From positions 62,001 to 126,000 of the forward strand of contig JAKFWF010000028.1 in assembly GCA_021730785.1 (NCBI GenBank): a stretch of 64,000 nucleotides of DNA. Direction: 5' to 3'. This stretch comes from Hyphomicrobiaceae bacterium (lineage in GTDB: Bacteria; Pseudomonadota; Alphaproteobacteria; Rhizobiales; Hyphomicrobiaceae). Shown in pieces: positions 1 to 8,026 of the stretch. Every line of letters starts with the position of its first letter. Within the stretch, counting starts at the first letter, position 1. Under the pieces are notes generated by a model that was given only the letters and a program-made list of their open reading frames with translations, had not been told where the DNA came from and did no database searches. The position numbers were made by a program, and so were the translations under genes.

Positions 1-303
1 ATCGCCGCGCGCTGGACCATCGAGTTCTCAGGCACCGGCGACGTGTTTTTGACGAAGCCAGGCCCCCTGGTCGACACTCTGGTGCAGGCGGTGATCGCGG
101 AAACAGGCCGCACGCCGGCCCTCACCACGGGTGGCGGCACGTCGGACGCGCGCTTCATCCAGGCGCACTGCCCCGTCGTCGAGTTCGGCCTCGTCAACGC
201 GACGATCCACCAGGTCGACGAGCGGGTGCCGGTTGCCGATCTGGTGCGCCTGACGGCGATCTACGAGCGGTTCATCGCCGGGTTCTTCAGCCGACCCGGT
301 TGA
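1..303 (+). CDS. dapE: Succinyl-diaminopimelate desuccinylase, C-terminal part
   Basis: The reading frame is open from the first base of the window and gives the last 100 residues of an M20-family metallopeptidase. TGGGTSDARF followed by CPVVEFGL and an HQVDERV segment is the typical C-terminal metal-binding and dimer region of DapE, which releases succinate from N-succinyl-LL-diaminopimelate in lysine and peptidoglycan synthesis in the cytoplasm. The start lies outside the window. Its last 17 bases overlap the convergent hisN gene. Another M20 deacylase is possible but the motif spacing fits DapE best. Confidence 0.88.
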   Translation: MAARWTIEFSGTGDVFLTKPGPLVDTLVQAVIAETGRTPALTTGGGTSDARFIQAHCPVVEFGLVNATIHQVDERVPVADLVRLTAIYERFIAGFFSRPG

Positions 304-1096
304 GGATTTCGAGTGCGGCTGCATGCACGCGGGCATCGCCAGCGGCAATCACGTTGCCGCCGCGCGCTGCCGAACCGCCTGACCAGGACGTGCAGACCCC
401 GCCGGCGCCTTCGATGATCGGAATCAAGGGGGCGATGTCGTAGGACTGCAGTCCAGCCTCGACCACAAGGTCCACGTGGCCGGCGGCCAGCATGCAATAG
501 GCGTAGCAGTCACCGCCATAGCGGGTGCTGCGGGTGGCGGCCCGAATCGCCTCGAAGCCTGAGCGCTCGGCATCCGTTTTGAATAGCTCCGGCGCGGTGG
601 TCATGAACATCGCCTCGGCGAGCGCGGGACACTTGCGTGCTTTTAGGCTGTGCTCCATGCCATCGGGCCCGCGGAACATGGCAGCGGTTTCCCCCGACCA
701 GAACCGCTCGGACGTGAATGGCTGGTTCATCATGCCGAAAACCGGGGATTCGCCGTGTACGAGCCCGATCAGCGTGCCCCAGGTGGGCAACCCCAGGATG
801 AACGCCCGCGTGCCGTCGATCGGGTCGATGATCCAGCGATACGGCGAGGCCCCTGCATGCGCCCCGTACTCCTCGCCTTCGATACCGTGTTCGGGCCACG
901 CCCGGCGCAGATGCTCCAGGATCGCCCGTTCGGCGGCGCGGTCGGCAACCGTTACGGGGTCGAATTTGCCCGCCTCCGCCTTGTTGTCGATCTGCATGGC
1001 ACATCGAAAATGCGGACGTATCGCCTCGGCAGAGGCAGCTGCCAGAGCGTGCGCGGTGGCCAGCAGCGCGGCGTGCGGAATCGTCTCAAGTGCCAT
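287..1096 (-). CDS. hisN: Histidinol-phosphatase, inositol monophosphatase type (HisN)
   Basis: A 269-residue member of the inositol monophosphatase superfamily. Visible metal-site motifs are GEEYG near residue 76, IDPIDGTRAF near 90 and a C-terminal GGDCYAY...YDIAPLIPIIEGAGG block; the WGTLIGL segment after the DGT motif is typical of HisN, the Mg-dependent phosphatase that makes L-histidinol in the histidine pathway. SuhB-type inositol phosphatase is the alternative. An in-frame extension of 41 residues upstream exists, but the start at MALETIP is preferred because the extension is low-complexity and unlike the family. It converges on dapE. Confidence 0.85.
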   Translation of the reverse strand: MALETIPHAALLATAHALAAASAEAIRPHFRCAMQIDNKAEAGKFDPVTVADRAAERAILEHLRRAWPEHGIEGEEYGAHAGASPYRWIIDPIDGTRAFILGLPTWGTLIGLVHGESPVFGMMNQPFTSERFWSGETAAMFRGPDGMEHSLKARKCPALAEAMFMTTAPELFKTDAERSGFEAIRAATRSTRYGGDCYAYCMLAAGHVDLVVEAGLQSYDIAPLIPIIEGAGGVCTSWSGGSAARGGNVIAAGDARVHAAALEILNRVG

Positions 1097-1261
1097 GGCA
1101 GTTCGCGATCCTGTTCGAGTCAACGGCGATGATGCGTGAATATCACAATGTAGCGCGTCCGCAACAAATGACATGTCATGTGGACACCCAGTCCATGGGG
1201 AACTTGCAGTTCGCGGCAAATTCCATCAACGTTCAGAACAGCCGCAGGTGGTCTTCATCCC

Positions 1262-1335
1262 GGCTCCCGACTCCCATTTTCGGGTGAATTCCTCCCTAAA
1301 CTTTTCGCCGCTCGCTCGCGAGCGGCCTTTTTTTT
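1262..1335 (+). ncRNA. mmgR: mmgR/suhB (alpha-r8)-like small RNA, copy 1
   Basis: In the 520-bp gap between hisN and the next gene there is a small RNA-like architecture: a short hairpin (1266-1284, arms CCCGA/TCGGG), a single-stranded stretch containing TTCCTCCCTAAACTT (1289-1303), then a terminator with an 8-bp stem (1307-1326) and eight T. A conserved unpaired UUCCUCCCU followed by a terminator is the hallmark of the Rhizobiales suhB/mmgR RNA family, named for its position next to an inositol-monophosphatase-type gene, as here. In Sinorhizobium mmgR limits polyhydroxybutyrate storage. Assignment rests on motif and context only; the 5' end is estimated. Confidence 0.6.
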
Positions 1336-1499
1336 GCCGGTTACACCGAATGCACGAAAATTGGTACCGCATGGGAGGCAATGGATCAAAAATCAAGCAG
1401 GATGCTTCGCAAACCTGTTCATGCTGCTCTGCAAAAAACGCAGTTGCGTTTTGTGCACCGCACCCTTAATTGTCTGTTGCGGCCTGGGGGAGATTTTCT

Positions 1500-1575
1500 C
1501 GCCTACCGCAGCCCTCCTTGGGCGTTTCCTCCCTAGACTTGGGGCCACCTTCAAAAGTGGTCCCCTTTTCTTTTG
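1500..1575 (+). ncRNA. mmgR/suhB (alpha-r8)-like small RNA, copy 2
   Basis: A second copy of the same layout lies about 200 bp downstream: hairpin GCCC/GGGC (1511-1523), unpaired TTCCTCCCTAGACTT (1526-1540; 14 of 15 bases equal to copy 1), then a stem GGGGCCAC...GTGGTCCCC (1541-1565) followed by TTTTCTTTT. The pyrimidine motif and its spacing to the terminator are kept while the stems differ in sequence but keep pairing, which argues for a functional RNA rather than chance. Ends are estimated. Confidence 0.58.
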
Positions 1576-1618
1576 CAGCATCGCCACGCTCTCGCGGCGC
1601 GGCAACTGGGCCTGCCGG

Positions 1619-2524
1619 TCATTCCGCCGCCATGCGCCCTGGAAACACCGTCGACAGATCGCGCATCATGCGCGCCGCAGCGCTCGCCAGTCCGGCGCGC
1701 AGCTGGTCGAAGGACGGCAACGGGTCCAAAGTCGCCTCATCGAGATAGAGCGAGCGATTGATCTCGATCTGCAATGCGTGCACGCCGTCGTAGGGACGGC
1801 CGTAGTGCTCGGTGATGTAGCCGCCGGCATAGGGGCGGTTCAACTGCACGTTGAGCCCCAGCGCGCTGAGTGCCTCCCGGGCAGCCCTCGTCACGCGCGC
1901 ATCGCAGCTCGCGCCGAACCGATCGCCGAGCACGATATCCGGCCGATTGCCCGAGCCCGGACGCGCCATCGACGTGGACGGCATGGAGTGACAGTCGACC
2001 AGCACCGCAGTACCGAAATGGCGGCGCGTCGCCGTGATCAGCCCCTGCAGCGCGGCGTGGAAGGGCGTATACAGCAGCTCGATGCGCTGCAGCGCGGCGC
2101 CGAGACTTGGACGGCCGTCGCGCGGATAAATCTCCTCGGCATCCGCCACCACCCGCGCAATCGTGCCGAGCCCGCCGGCGACGCGCATGGACTGACTGTT
2201 GGCGAACGGCGGCAGCGGCCCCTCGAACAGCTCGGGATCGAGTTCGTAAGGCTCACGATTGACGTCGACGAAGGCGCGCGGGAAACGCGCGGAAATCAGC
2301 GGCGCACCCAGTGCTGGGACGCCCGAAAACAGCTGGTCGACCAGCACGTCTTCCGACTTGCGCAGGGCGTGCCGGTCGAGCCGGGCAGCGGCAATGAAAG
2401 CGCGCGGATAGACGGCACCCGAATGCGGCGAGCAGAACACGAACGGCACGCGCTGTGCATGGGGGGCCAGGATCTGGAACGGAGGGGTGAGTTCCTCCAG
2501 AATCGATTGTCGCTCGGCCAGCAT
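1619..2524 (-). CDS. N-formylglutamate amidohydrolase family protein
   Basis: A 301-residue protein with the family's N-terminal FVFCSPHSGAVYP block, a SEDVLVDQLF segment, DVNREPYELDP, the metal-site segment VLVDCHSMPS near residue 170, and the C-terminal ALQIEINRSLYLDE motif. Family members hydrolyse N-formyl-L-glutamate at the end of histidine degradation, but many alphaproteobacterial paralogues outside hut operons have no proven substrate, and no hut gene is visible here. Full length. Divergent from cpdR, with about 190 bp between them for promoters. Confidence 0.82.
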   Translation of the reverse strand: MLAERQSILEELTPPFQILAPHAQRVPFVFCSPHSGAVYPRAFIAAARLDRHALRKSEDVLVDQLFSGVPALGAPLISARFPRAFVDVNREPYELDPELFEGPLPPFANSQSMRVAGGLGTIARVVADAEEIYPRDGRPSLGAALQRIELLYTPFHAALQGLITATRRHFGTAVLVDCHSMPSTSMARPGSGNRPDIVLGDRFGASCDARVTRAAREALSALGLNVQLNRPYAGGYITEHYGRPYDGVHALQIEINRSLYLDEATLDPLPSFDQLRAGLASAAARMMRDLSTVFPGRMAAE

Positions 2525-2722
2525 TCAGCGGGAATCCGTTCTCATGGAGCCACACTGTGCCAACCCCGCGCCTGTGTGTCTATGGTTGTTCGCGACGAGA
2601 GCCCTCCGCCAAATTTTACTCCTGGGGAATTCATGCGTCGTTTACCAAATTCGCATCACAATAAACTGGCGATCACCGGGCAGAAGCACTAAGCGTGTCC
2701 GGAAAAAGGGGTGCTTGATTCC

Positions 2723-3124
2723 ATGACCACGAACCCGCCTCCCTCGTTTCCGGCCGAAGCGCAGGTTGCGCGCATTCTCCTGGCCGAGGACGACGAATCG
2801 ATGCGCGGCTTTCTCGAGCGCGCGCTGCAACGGGCCGGCCATCAGGTCACCGCCTTCGCCAACGGCGAAGAAGCGTTCGAGTGCCTTAAAACCGAGCCAT
2901 TTTCTCTGCTCCTGACCGACATCGTCATGCCGCGCATGGACGGCATCGAACTCGCCCGCCGCGCGAGCGAGATCGATCCCAAGCTCAAGATCATGTTCAT
3001 TACCGGATTTGCGGCGGTCACCTTGAATAACGACCAGACGGCGCCGAAGGATGCGCGCGTGCTGTCGAAGCCCTTCCACCTGAAGGACCTCGTGCGCGAG
3101 GTTGATCGCCTGCTGACCGGCTGA
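2723..3124 (+). CDS. cpdR: Single-domain response regulator CpdR
   Basis: A receiver-only protein of 133 residues. RILLAEDDESM holds the acidic pocket, LLTDIVMPRMDG the phospho-accepting Asp, FITGFAAV the switch Thr and VLSKPFHLKDL the conserved Lys. Sequence and lack of an output domain match CpdR, which when unphosphorylated recruits ClpXP to degrade CtrA and other cell-cycle proteins. A GTG 12 bases upstream is an alternative start; the ATG is preferred since homologues begin close to the receiver fold. It is host DNA and lies 99 bp upstream of the tRNA used by the prophage. Confidence 0.87.
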   Translation: MTTNPPPSFPAEAQVARILLAEDDESMRGFLERALQRAGHQVTAFANGEEAFECLKTEPFSLLLTDIVMPRMDGIELARRASEIDPKLKIMFITGFAAVTLNNDQTAPKDARVLSKPFHLKDLVREVDRLLTG

Positions 3125-3223
3125 ACCAGAAATAATCTGCAGCCGTGGCCAAAGCCGTGCTTGCCACCGCTGAACCCGGTCAGTATAGGAAGTCTCCCGT
3201 TTCCGCTCCCCAAAGGGCGGCAT

Positions 3224-3298
3224 GGGCGCGTAGCTCAGCGGTAGAGCACTACCTTGACATGGTAGGGGTCACAGGTTCGATCCCTGTCGCGCCCACCA
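3224..3298 (+). tRNA. tRNA-Val (anticodon GAC)
   Basis: A 75-base cloverleaf with encoded CCA. The acceptor arm is GGGCGCG paired with CGCGCCC; the D arm contains TAGCTCAGCGGTAGAGC; the anticodon stem CTACC/GGTAG (3249-3265) encloses TTGACAT with anticodon GAC at 3256-3258; the T arm contains GGTTCGATCC. It is intact, as expected when a phage attP restores the 3' half of its target tRNA on integration. Confidence 0.97.
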
Positions 3299-4418
3299 CT
3301 TTAACCCCCTGTAACTCGGGGGTTTTTTCTTGTTCAACGCCGATGACCACATTCGAGGTGATTGCTGGTTGTGTGTCATTCGTGTCCCCGAGCAGCTTCG
3401 CCCCGAGATCTGATTGGATCATGTTGGCGAGCCCTCGTTCCTGGTGACCATAGGCTGCTGATACAATCTGAATGCCGGACCAGCCGCCAGAAACCATCAC
3501 GGTCTGAAGCGTGCCGCCGGAAGCAAGTATCATGCCGGCGAACGCATGCCGGCCGCACTTGTGCGAAGAAAGATACCTGATGCCCTGACGGGCACATGCG
3601 CGCTCAAGCGCTTGATTGACGCTCCACCGCGCCGCATAGCCGAATACCTTGCCGCCGGGCTCGGCCACCATCTGCCGCATCATGTGCAGCAGCGCTGGCG
3701 CCACGGTCACTGTCCTGGCGTTGCCGTTTTTGGTGATGCGCAGCGTCACGTCGCCGGTCGCCCAGTTGACATCCGCTTCCAACACCCGGCAGGCCTCGCC
3801 GACCCGGGCGCCAGTGGATGCCAGGAACATGACGACAGTTACTATCCGCTGGTTTTCGTCGGCGGCGAGCCGCAGCAGCCAATCCCGATCGGCGTAATCG
3901 ACCGCTGGCTTGGTGCCGACCGTCGGCGGCTGAAAACGCAGATGCGGGCACATCTTGAGCTTGTCGGCGCCGTAGTTGATCAAGGCGTTGAGCGGGGTGT
4001 AGAGTTCGCGCTTACGGGTGCCGGGCTCCTTATGCCCGTAGTGCTCAGTCTCAAACCGGGCAACATCCTCGTGGCTCAAATCGACGACTTTGGTGTCGCC
4101 GAATTTCAGAATGATCGGTCTGAGGTAGCCGAGATCAGGGCTTCTCCAGTCGGGTATCGACTTGCGGCGCTCCTTCTGCTTATCGGCCAGTCGGTCCATA
4201 TACCGCTCGGCGACCTCACCCACCGTCGCCAACTGGCTGCGTGGCGTCTTCAACCTTTCGGTCTCAACCCTGATCTTGTCGGCAAGCCATTCTACTGCAT
4301 CAGGTTTTCGAGTTTTTCCAGTGCTCTCGCGGATGCCGACAGTTCCCCACGGGGTTTTTTCGTAGCCTTCGACCTGCCAGATCTTGCCTTTTCCACGGGT
4401 ATAGAGTCGGAACGGCAT
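3249..4418 (-). CDS. int: Tyrosine-type phage integrase
   Basis: A 389-residue site-specific recombinase. The catalytic set is visible: Arg205 (STGARVGEAC), Lys230 on the beta hairpin (ITKNGNART), His286 and Arg290 (SHKCGRHAF), Trp313 in the second His/Trp position, and Tyr323 (SAAYGHQ) as nucleophile. Residues 60-150 form the core-binding domain. The last 15 residues (ending GIEPVTPTMSR) are encoded by the antisense strand of tRNA-Val and its stop lies in the anticodon stem, so recombination at the tRNA keeps the gene intact. It overlaps the upstream excisionase-like gene by 127 bases, which suggests joint control of integration and excision. Confidence 0.95.
   Translation of the reverse strand: MPFRLYTRGKGKIWQVEGYEKTPWGTVGIRESTGKTRKPDAVEWLADKIRVETERLKTPRSQLATVGEVAERYMDRLADKQKERRKSIPDWRSPDLGYLRPIILKFGDTKVVDLSHEDVARFETEHYGHKEPGTRKRELYTPLNALINYGADKLKMCPHLRFQPPTVGTKPAVDYADRDWLLRLAADENQRIVTVVMFLASTGARVGEACRVLEADVNWATGDVTLRITKNGNARTVTVAPALLHMMRQMVAEPGGKVFGYAARWSVNQALERACARQGIRYLSSHKCGRHAFAGMILASGGTLQTVMVSGGWSGIQIVSAAYGHQERGLANMIQSDLGAKLLGDTNDTQPAITSNVVIGVEQEKTPELQGVKVVGATGIEPVTPTMSR
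3252..3298 (+). other. Inferred prophage attachment site (attL) within the tRNA 3' half
   Basis: The leftmost prophage gene, an integrase, ends inside this tRNA on the opposite strand, the usual arrangement when a tyrosine recombinase uses a tRNA 3' half as attB. The exact core cannot be fixed because the matching attR copy lies beyond the window; the interval given is the tRNA 3' half from the anticodon loop to CCA. Confidence 0.55.
3303..3328 (+). terminator. Rho-independent terminator of tRNA-Val
   Basis: AACCCCC (3303-3309) pairs with GGGGGTT (3318-3324) and is followed by a run of T to 3328, five bases after the tRNA. It lies inside the antisense integrase reading frame. Confidence 0.8.
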
Positions 4419-4591
4419 TTGAGTGTCTCCACGTAGTCGGCTAGTTGCTCTTCACTGAGCCTGATATTGTGCCCATTGAGGTAGCAAAGTCCAAGCCGGC
4501 GCACCTCGGACCGGAATGCGCGCTCGGCCTTCTTGACTGGCAACCGCCCCAAGCACTCCGCCACGGTCAGATATTTCGTTTGCTCGGTCAT
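4292..4591 (-). CDS. Excisionase-like small DNA-binding protein
   Basis: A 99-residue protein starting at an ATG behind GGTGAAACC. Residues 5-60 (TVAECLGRL ... FRSEVRRLGLCYLNG ... LSEEQLADYVETL) look like a winged-helix DNA reader of the MerR/Xis type; the C-terminal third is basic. Position directly upstream of int and a long overlap with it support a recombination-directionality factor. It ends with TAG. Confident as a gene, moderate for the role. Confidence 0.68.
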   Translation of the reverse strand: MTEQTKYLTVAECLGRLPVKKAERAFRSEVRRLGLCYLNGHNIRLSEEQLADYVETLKCRSDSIPVEKARSGRSKATKKPRGELSASARALEKLENLMQ

Positions 4592-4682
4592 GGTTTCACC
4601 GGTTCCACTGCTGGAATTGGCTGGAATTTTACTGAAATCACAAAGCGATAGACGCAGTTGTGCCGTTGTTTGTTGATGTCCG

Positions 4683-5873
4683 TCACGCTGCAAGCTCCAA
4701 ACTGGCGACTCCGGCGAACCGCACCAGTTCTCGCGCCCAACGCAGTTTTGTCCGCTCGACATACCGGTCCTTGATCTGGACGACGGGGTCTAAGTCGCGC
4801 GCAGTGATGACGCGGGCACGGGTACGGCCCAACAGCAGCGGGTGCTGCTCGCCAGCCTGGTAAACCCGGATGACATTGGCATCGCGCACGATCTGCTGTT
4901 CTTCTCCGGCCGCCATCGCGAGGGCGAGCCCGGTCAGTTGATCCAGGGCTGGCGTGTCGTCAATGTAGAGGCACAGATCGGCGAGTCGCTTGCCGCCGCG
5001 CTCGGCCAGTGTGATGTCGAGTTGATGGGCGCCGATGCCGGCCAATGACCCGCCACGCTCGATCAGAAGATCAAGCGATGCACCTTCGAGGCGGACGGTT
5101 TCGCCGCGGGCGAACTTCGAAACGTCTGACGCCGGCAGGACGCGAAGCGCCGTGCGCAGCGCTCGCTTCACCACGCGCCGCCTGGTCGAGATCTGCTTCG
5201 GCGACAGCGTGAAGCGTTTCAGTGGGCAGCCCCGCTCTTTCCAGAACGCGCGTTCGTTCAACTGCCGTGCAATGATGCGCTCCGCCTCGATGCGCTGCCG
5301 CCAGCGGTCGACGATCTCTGTGCTGTCATCCGTCATCTCGACCGCCGCCAGTATCCGCCGCGCGTCGGCGGCGAATGTCGAACTCTCGCGCTCGGCCGCA
5401 ACCTTGCGGCGCATGAATTCTTGGGTATGGATGAGCGCCCAGACCTTCCGGAATGGACGGCCATCGGGATGAAGGCGGGGCTTTGCAAGCCAAGGCTCCA
5501 ATGCACCGCCGGTGGTCTGATCCTCGAAAGAGGTGCTGGCGTAGAACCACGCCAAACTCATGGCCAGCCGTTCAAGCCATTTGAGCCGCAACGTCGAGAC
5601 CGCGCGCCGCTCTGCCACGTCTAGCCCGGCGATCGCTGTGTCGGCGAGTACGGTCAGATCGGCAGCAAAAGTTCGTTTACCAGCGAGCGTGCCAGTTCTG
5701 GGATGACAGCGGCGCTGCTCATAGGTCTCCATGTCGTCGAACAGGCGGGCGGCATCCGCATGTGGTAGCCGGGCCAGGATCACGATGTAAGTGCCCTGGT
5801 CGATCAGGTTGTCGTCGCATAGCGTATCAAGAACGACGTAGGCGTGCAGCGGCAGGGAAAGAAGCTCGGTCAC
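4683..5873 (-). CDS. Phage protein of unknown function (396 aa)
   Basis: A soluble, arginine-rich 396-residue protein with no motif I recognise. Residues 190-245 are a basic helical stretch (RRRVVKRALRTALRVL), and the segment after it (LDLLIERGGSLAGIGAHQLD) is mixed alpha/beta. It is the largest gene of the leftward early operon, two bases after the preceding stop, and lies next to the excision/integration genes. A DNA-binding or lysogeny-related role is possible from composition and position only. Confidence 0.75.
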   Translation of the reverse strand: MTELLSLPLHAYVVLDTLCDDNLIDQGTYIVILARLPHADAARLFDDMETYEQRRCHPRTGTLAGKRTFAADLTVLADTAIAGLDVAERRAVSTLRLKWLERLAMSLAWFYASTSFEDQTTGGALEPWLAKPRLHPDGRPFRKVWALIHTQEFMRRKVAAERESSTFAADARRILAAVEMTDDSTEIVDRWRQRIEAERIIARQLNERAFWKERGCPLKRFTLSPKQISTRRRVVKRALRTALRVLPASDVSKFARGETVRLEGASLDLLIERGGSLAGIGAHQLDITLAERGGKRLADLCLYIDDTPALDQLTGLALAMAAGEEQQIVRDANVIRVYQAGEQHPLLLGRTRARVITARDLDPVVQIKDRYVERTKLRWARELVRFAGVASLELAA

Positions 5874-5875
5874 GG

Positions 5876-6259
5876 TCAGCCTCCCCGCCGAGGTGCAACG
5901 CCGACAGTATGGTTATCGGCGACTTCGCGTGGCGATTTGGCACGCCGCACACTGCCGCGCGCGAGCGGCTGGGCTGGCGACGGCGCCACATCACCGAGCC
6001 CGTCCGACACGAACTTCGCCAGATCGGCATCCGGGATCGACACCGCGCGCGCCGCGCGCGCCTGCTCGGCACTCTCGACCTTGATCGGCTTTTTGCGCTT
6101 GTCGGGCTTGCCGGCCTTCGTCATCGGCACGATGAAGAACGACACGCCGGCCGCCATCTTCTTTTCGATGATCGCCATCATGGCTTCGTCGTTTTCAGGC
6201 TCCCAAGTAATCGAGGTGTCGCCGGACTGGTTGAGCATGGTAAGTGAACGGGTGATCAT
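5876..6259 (-). CDS. Hypothetical phage protein (127 aa)
   Basis: Starts by ATGA overlap with the preceding gene. The N-terminal half has an acidic strand-helix segment (TSITWEPENDEAMMAIIEKK), the middle is Lys/Arg-rich (KAGKPDKRKKPIKV) and the C-terminus is disordered. No family recognised. Confidence 0.7.
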   Translation of the reverse strand: MITRSLTMLNQSGDTSITWEPENDEAMMAIIEKKMAAGVSFFIVPMTKAGKPDKRKKPIKVESAEQARAARAVSIPDADLAKFVSDGLGDVAPSPAQPLARGSVRRAKSPREVADNHTVGVAPRRGG

Positions 6260-6975
6260 GCCTCCGCCTCGGCATTCTCTTTGGTATCCGCCGGCAGCCG
6301 AACGGCGTGCTTGTCGTCACGTTTCGGCATCCTCATTGGCATCACCAAGCCATCGCCGCCGTCGAACTCAAACCGGTGTGGAGCGCCGTCGAACGGCCGT
6401 AAATCAAGCTTCAAGCCCGGCAGCGTCTGAAGCTTTGGGATGACCTCGTCAGAGAAGAACAGTCCGGGCGCGATCTCGATCGGCAGGAGCTTGTAATCAT
6501 CGACGATCACACCTTCGCCGTCGCAATCTTCGCACGGTATAGCGTCGGCGTGATCCTTCGCAATGGACGGTTTGCCGTCGATGACCATCACGTCGAGAAC
6601 GCCTGACCCATCGCAGTGCTCGCACTCGCATTCGTGGCCACAGGCATAGCAGTCGGTCTCGCCTTGGCCTTGGCAGTGCGAGCACTGCTTGATGTAGCCT
6701 AATCCATCGCAGTCCTTGCACGGCCGCAGCGGCTTCGGTCCGCGCGGTGGCACCACTACGGCTGGAAACGGCTGCATGTTGACCGCTGGCGCCGTACTCG
6801 ACATCAACTTCTCGAAGTCAGGCCCTTCCTCGTTTGTGACGTCTGCAATCCGCGGCACGCGCACACCGATGTAGGCGTCGGTGGCATAGGTGAAATCACC
6901 TCGCGAGAATGGGGCGCGCAAATAATATCGCGTATCTTTGTCGCTGCAAAACTTCTGCAAATCGGCTGGCGTCAT
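6256..6975 (-). CDS. DnaJ-type cysteine-rich zinc protein
   Basis: A 239-residue protein starting at an ATG behind GAGGTG. Residues 86-155 contain repeated CxxCxGxG units (CKDCDGLG, CSHCQGQG, CEHCDGSG, CEDCDGEG), the zinc-binding repeat of the DnaJ central domain, without any J domain (no HPD). The flanks form beta-rich segments that may be a separate single-strand or protein-binding fold. It may act as a stand-alone zinc-binding adaptor or chaperone; the partner is unknown. Confidence 0.72.
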   Translation of the reverse strand: MTPADLQKFCSDKDTRYYLRAPFSRGDFTYATDAYIGVRVPRIADVTNEEGPDFEKLMSSTAPAVNMQPFPAVVVPPRGPKPLRPCKDCDGLGYIKQCSHCQGQGETDCYACGHECECEHCDGSGVLDVMVIDGKPSIAKDHADAIPCEDCDGEGVIVDDYKLLPIEIAPGLFFSDEVIPKLQTLPGLKLDLRPFDGAPHRFEFDGGDGLVMPMRMPKRDDKHAVRLPADTKENAEAEA

Positions 6976-7045
6976 GGTTGCACCTCGTTCCAAAAGTCCC
7001 GGCGAAACCGCGCACACACACGGTTCCGCCTTCCCCGCCCCGGTC

Positions 7046-7459
7046 TTATTCCGCTGCGACGAGCTTCGCCGGCGGCGCCAAGCTGCGCTCGATCGCGGCC
7101 ATCAGCATCTGCGCGGCTGGAATTTTGGTCGCCTCGATCTTCTCCATCACCTTCCGCGCAGCCTTGAGCTTCGTCTTGCCGTCGGCGGTGATGGTGACCC
7201 GGTAGGCCCGCGCGTCTTCCTTGGGGCGTTTCCGGGTGACGAGGCCCTTCTTGTTGAGCCGGCGGACGAGATCCGACAGCGTCGAGCGGTCGACGCCGGT
7301 CTTGGCGATCAGTTCGGTCTGGTTTGGGGAATGGGCGCCGAAGTCGACGATCGACTGCATGACGAGCACCTGCCGCGTCGTGACGTCGAGTTCCTTCAGG
7401 CCCGCCATGTGCTGGCCTTCGACCTGTTGCAGCATGCGCTGCAGTTGTTCTACGAGCAT
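7046..7459 (-). CDS. MarR-family transcriptional regulator
   Basis: A 137-residue winged helix-turn-helix protein. The start is the ATG behind AAGGAAAAAA. The core TRQVLVMQSIVDFG ... NQTELIAKTGVDRSTLSDLVRRL ... KKGLVTRKR ... DARAYRVTITADGK gives helix 1, HTH and wing of the MarR fold; flanking helices would form the dimer. Phage MarR proteins can adjust early-to-late switching; targets are unknown. Confidence 0.8.
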   Translation of the reverse strand: MLVEQLQRMLQQVEGQHMAGLKELDVTTRQVLVMQSIVDFGAHSPNQTELIAKTGVDRSTLSDLVRRLNKKGLVTRKRPKEDARAYRVTITADGKTKLKAARKVMEKIEATKIPAAQMLMAAIERSLAPPAKLVAAE

Positions 7460-7476
7460 TTTTTTTCCTTCATGGT

Positions 7477-7749
7477 TCACGGGATAAGCTCCCAAATTAT
7501 CAAACGGCGGCCGGTCTTCTCGCGACCTATTCTTCGGATGTGGCCGGCCAACATCAGTCCGTCGAGAACCTGCTTTGCCAAGTTCGGTGACGTGTCGAGC
7601 TTCTTGGCGATCGCCACGGTCGGCGGGAACGGATTACCACGCGCGATTTCCACCCGGATAAAGCAGAGAGTGCGTGTCCGGTGGCTGGTCAAAGCCCATA
7701 TCTTCGGACGCTCCTGCTGTACGCTGTATGTTTTGCTCGACGCCCACAC
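7477..7749 (-). CDS. Winged-helix DNA-binding protein (90 aa)
   Basis: The start is a GTG behind AAGGAG with a 7-base gap, well supported. The second half (FPPTVAIAKKLDTSPNLAKQ, then GLMLAGHIRRIG) reads as helix-turn-helix plus wing, similar in layout to the neighbouring MarR gene. Function not known. Confidence 0.62.
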   Translation of the reverse strand: MWASSKTYSVQQERPKIWALTSHRTRTLCFIRVEIARGNPFPPTVAIAKKLDTSPNLAKQVLDGLMLAGHIRRIGREKTGRRLIIWELIP

Positions 7750-7762
7750 GACGAATCTCCTT

Positions 7763-8026
7763 TCAGCCTTCCGACAGTCGATTGTAGACAAACTTCAACT
7801 TCCGAAACCGCGCGAACTGTGCCGGCGGCATGTATCGGCCAGCATCCTTGATCGCCTGCATTTTCCAGAGCTCTTGCGCGACCTCACCAAGCGACATGTT
7901 CTCGACCGGCTTGAACGACTGAACCTCGCCGCCAATGGTCTCGACTTTGTACTCGCGCGCCGGCGCCCGCTTGCCGCCACGGGCAAAACCGAGCCCGCCA
8001 CCGCCATCACGATATCTGCTGTTCAC
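7763..8026 (-). CDS. Hypothetical phage protein (87 aa)
   Basis: A GTG start behind GGAAGGAG defines it; upstream in-frame sequence is arginine/proline-rich and unlike protein. It has a glycine-rich N-terminus and a helical C-terminal half (SLGEVAQELWKMQAIKD). It overlaps the preceding gene by 20 bases. No family recognised. Confidence 0.62.
   Translation of the reverse strand: MNSRYRDGGGGLGFARGGKRAPAREYKVETIGGEVQSFKPVENMSLGEVAQELWKMQAIKDAGRYMPPAQFARFRKLKFVYNRLSEG

Noticed and set aside
1178-2692. A long plus-strand reading frame (504 codons) over the amidohydrolase region
   Set aside because: It is antisense to a clear N-formylglutamate amidohydrolase, is arginine-rich and covers the small RNA genes; a shadow of high GC coding.
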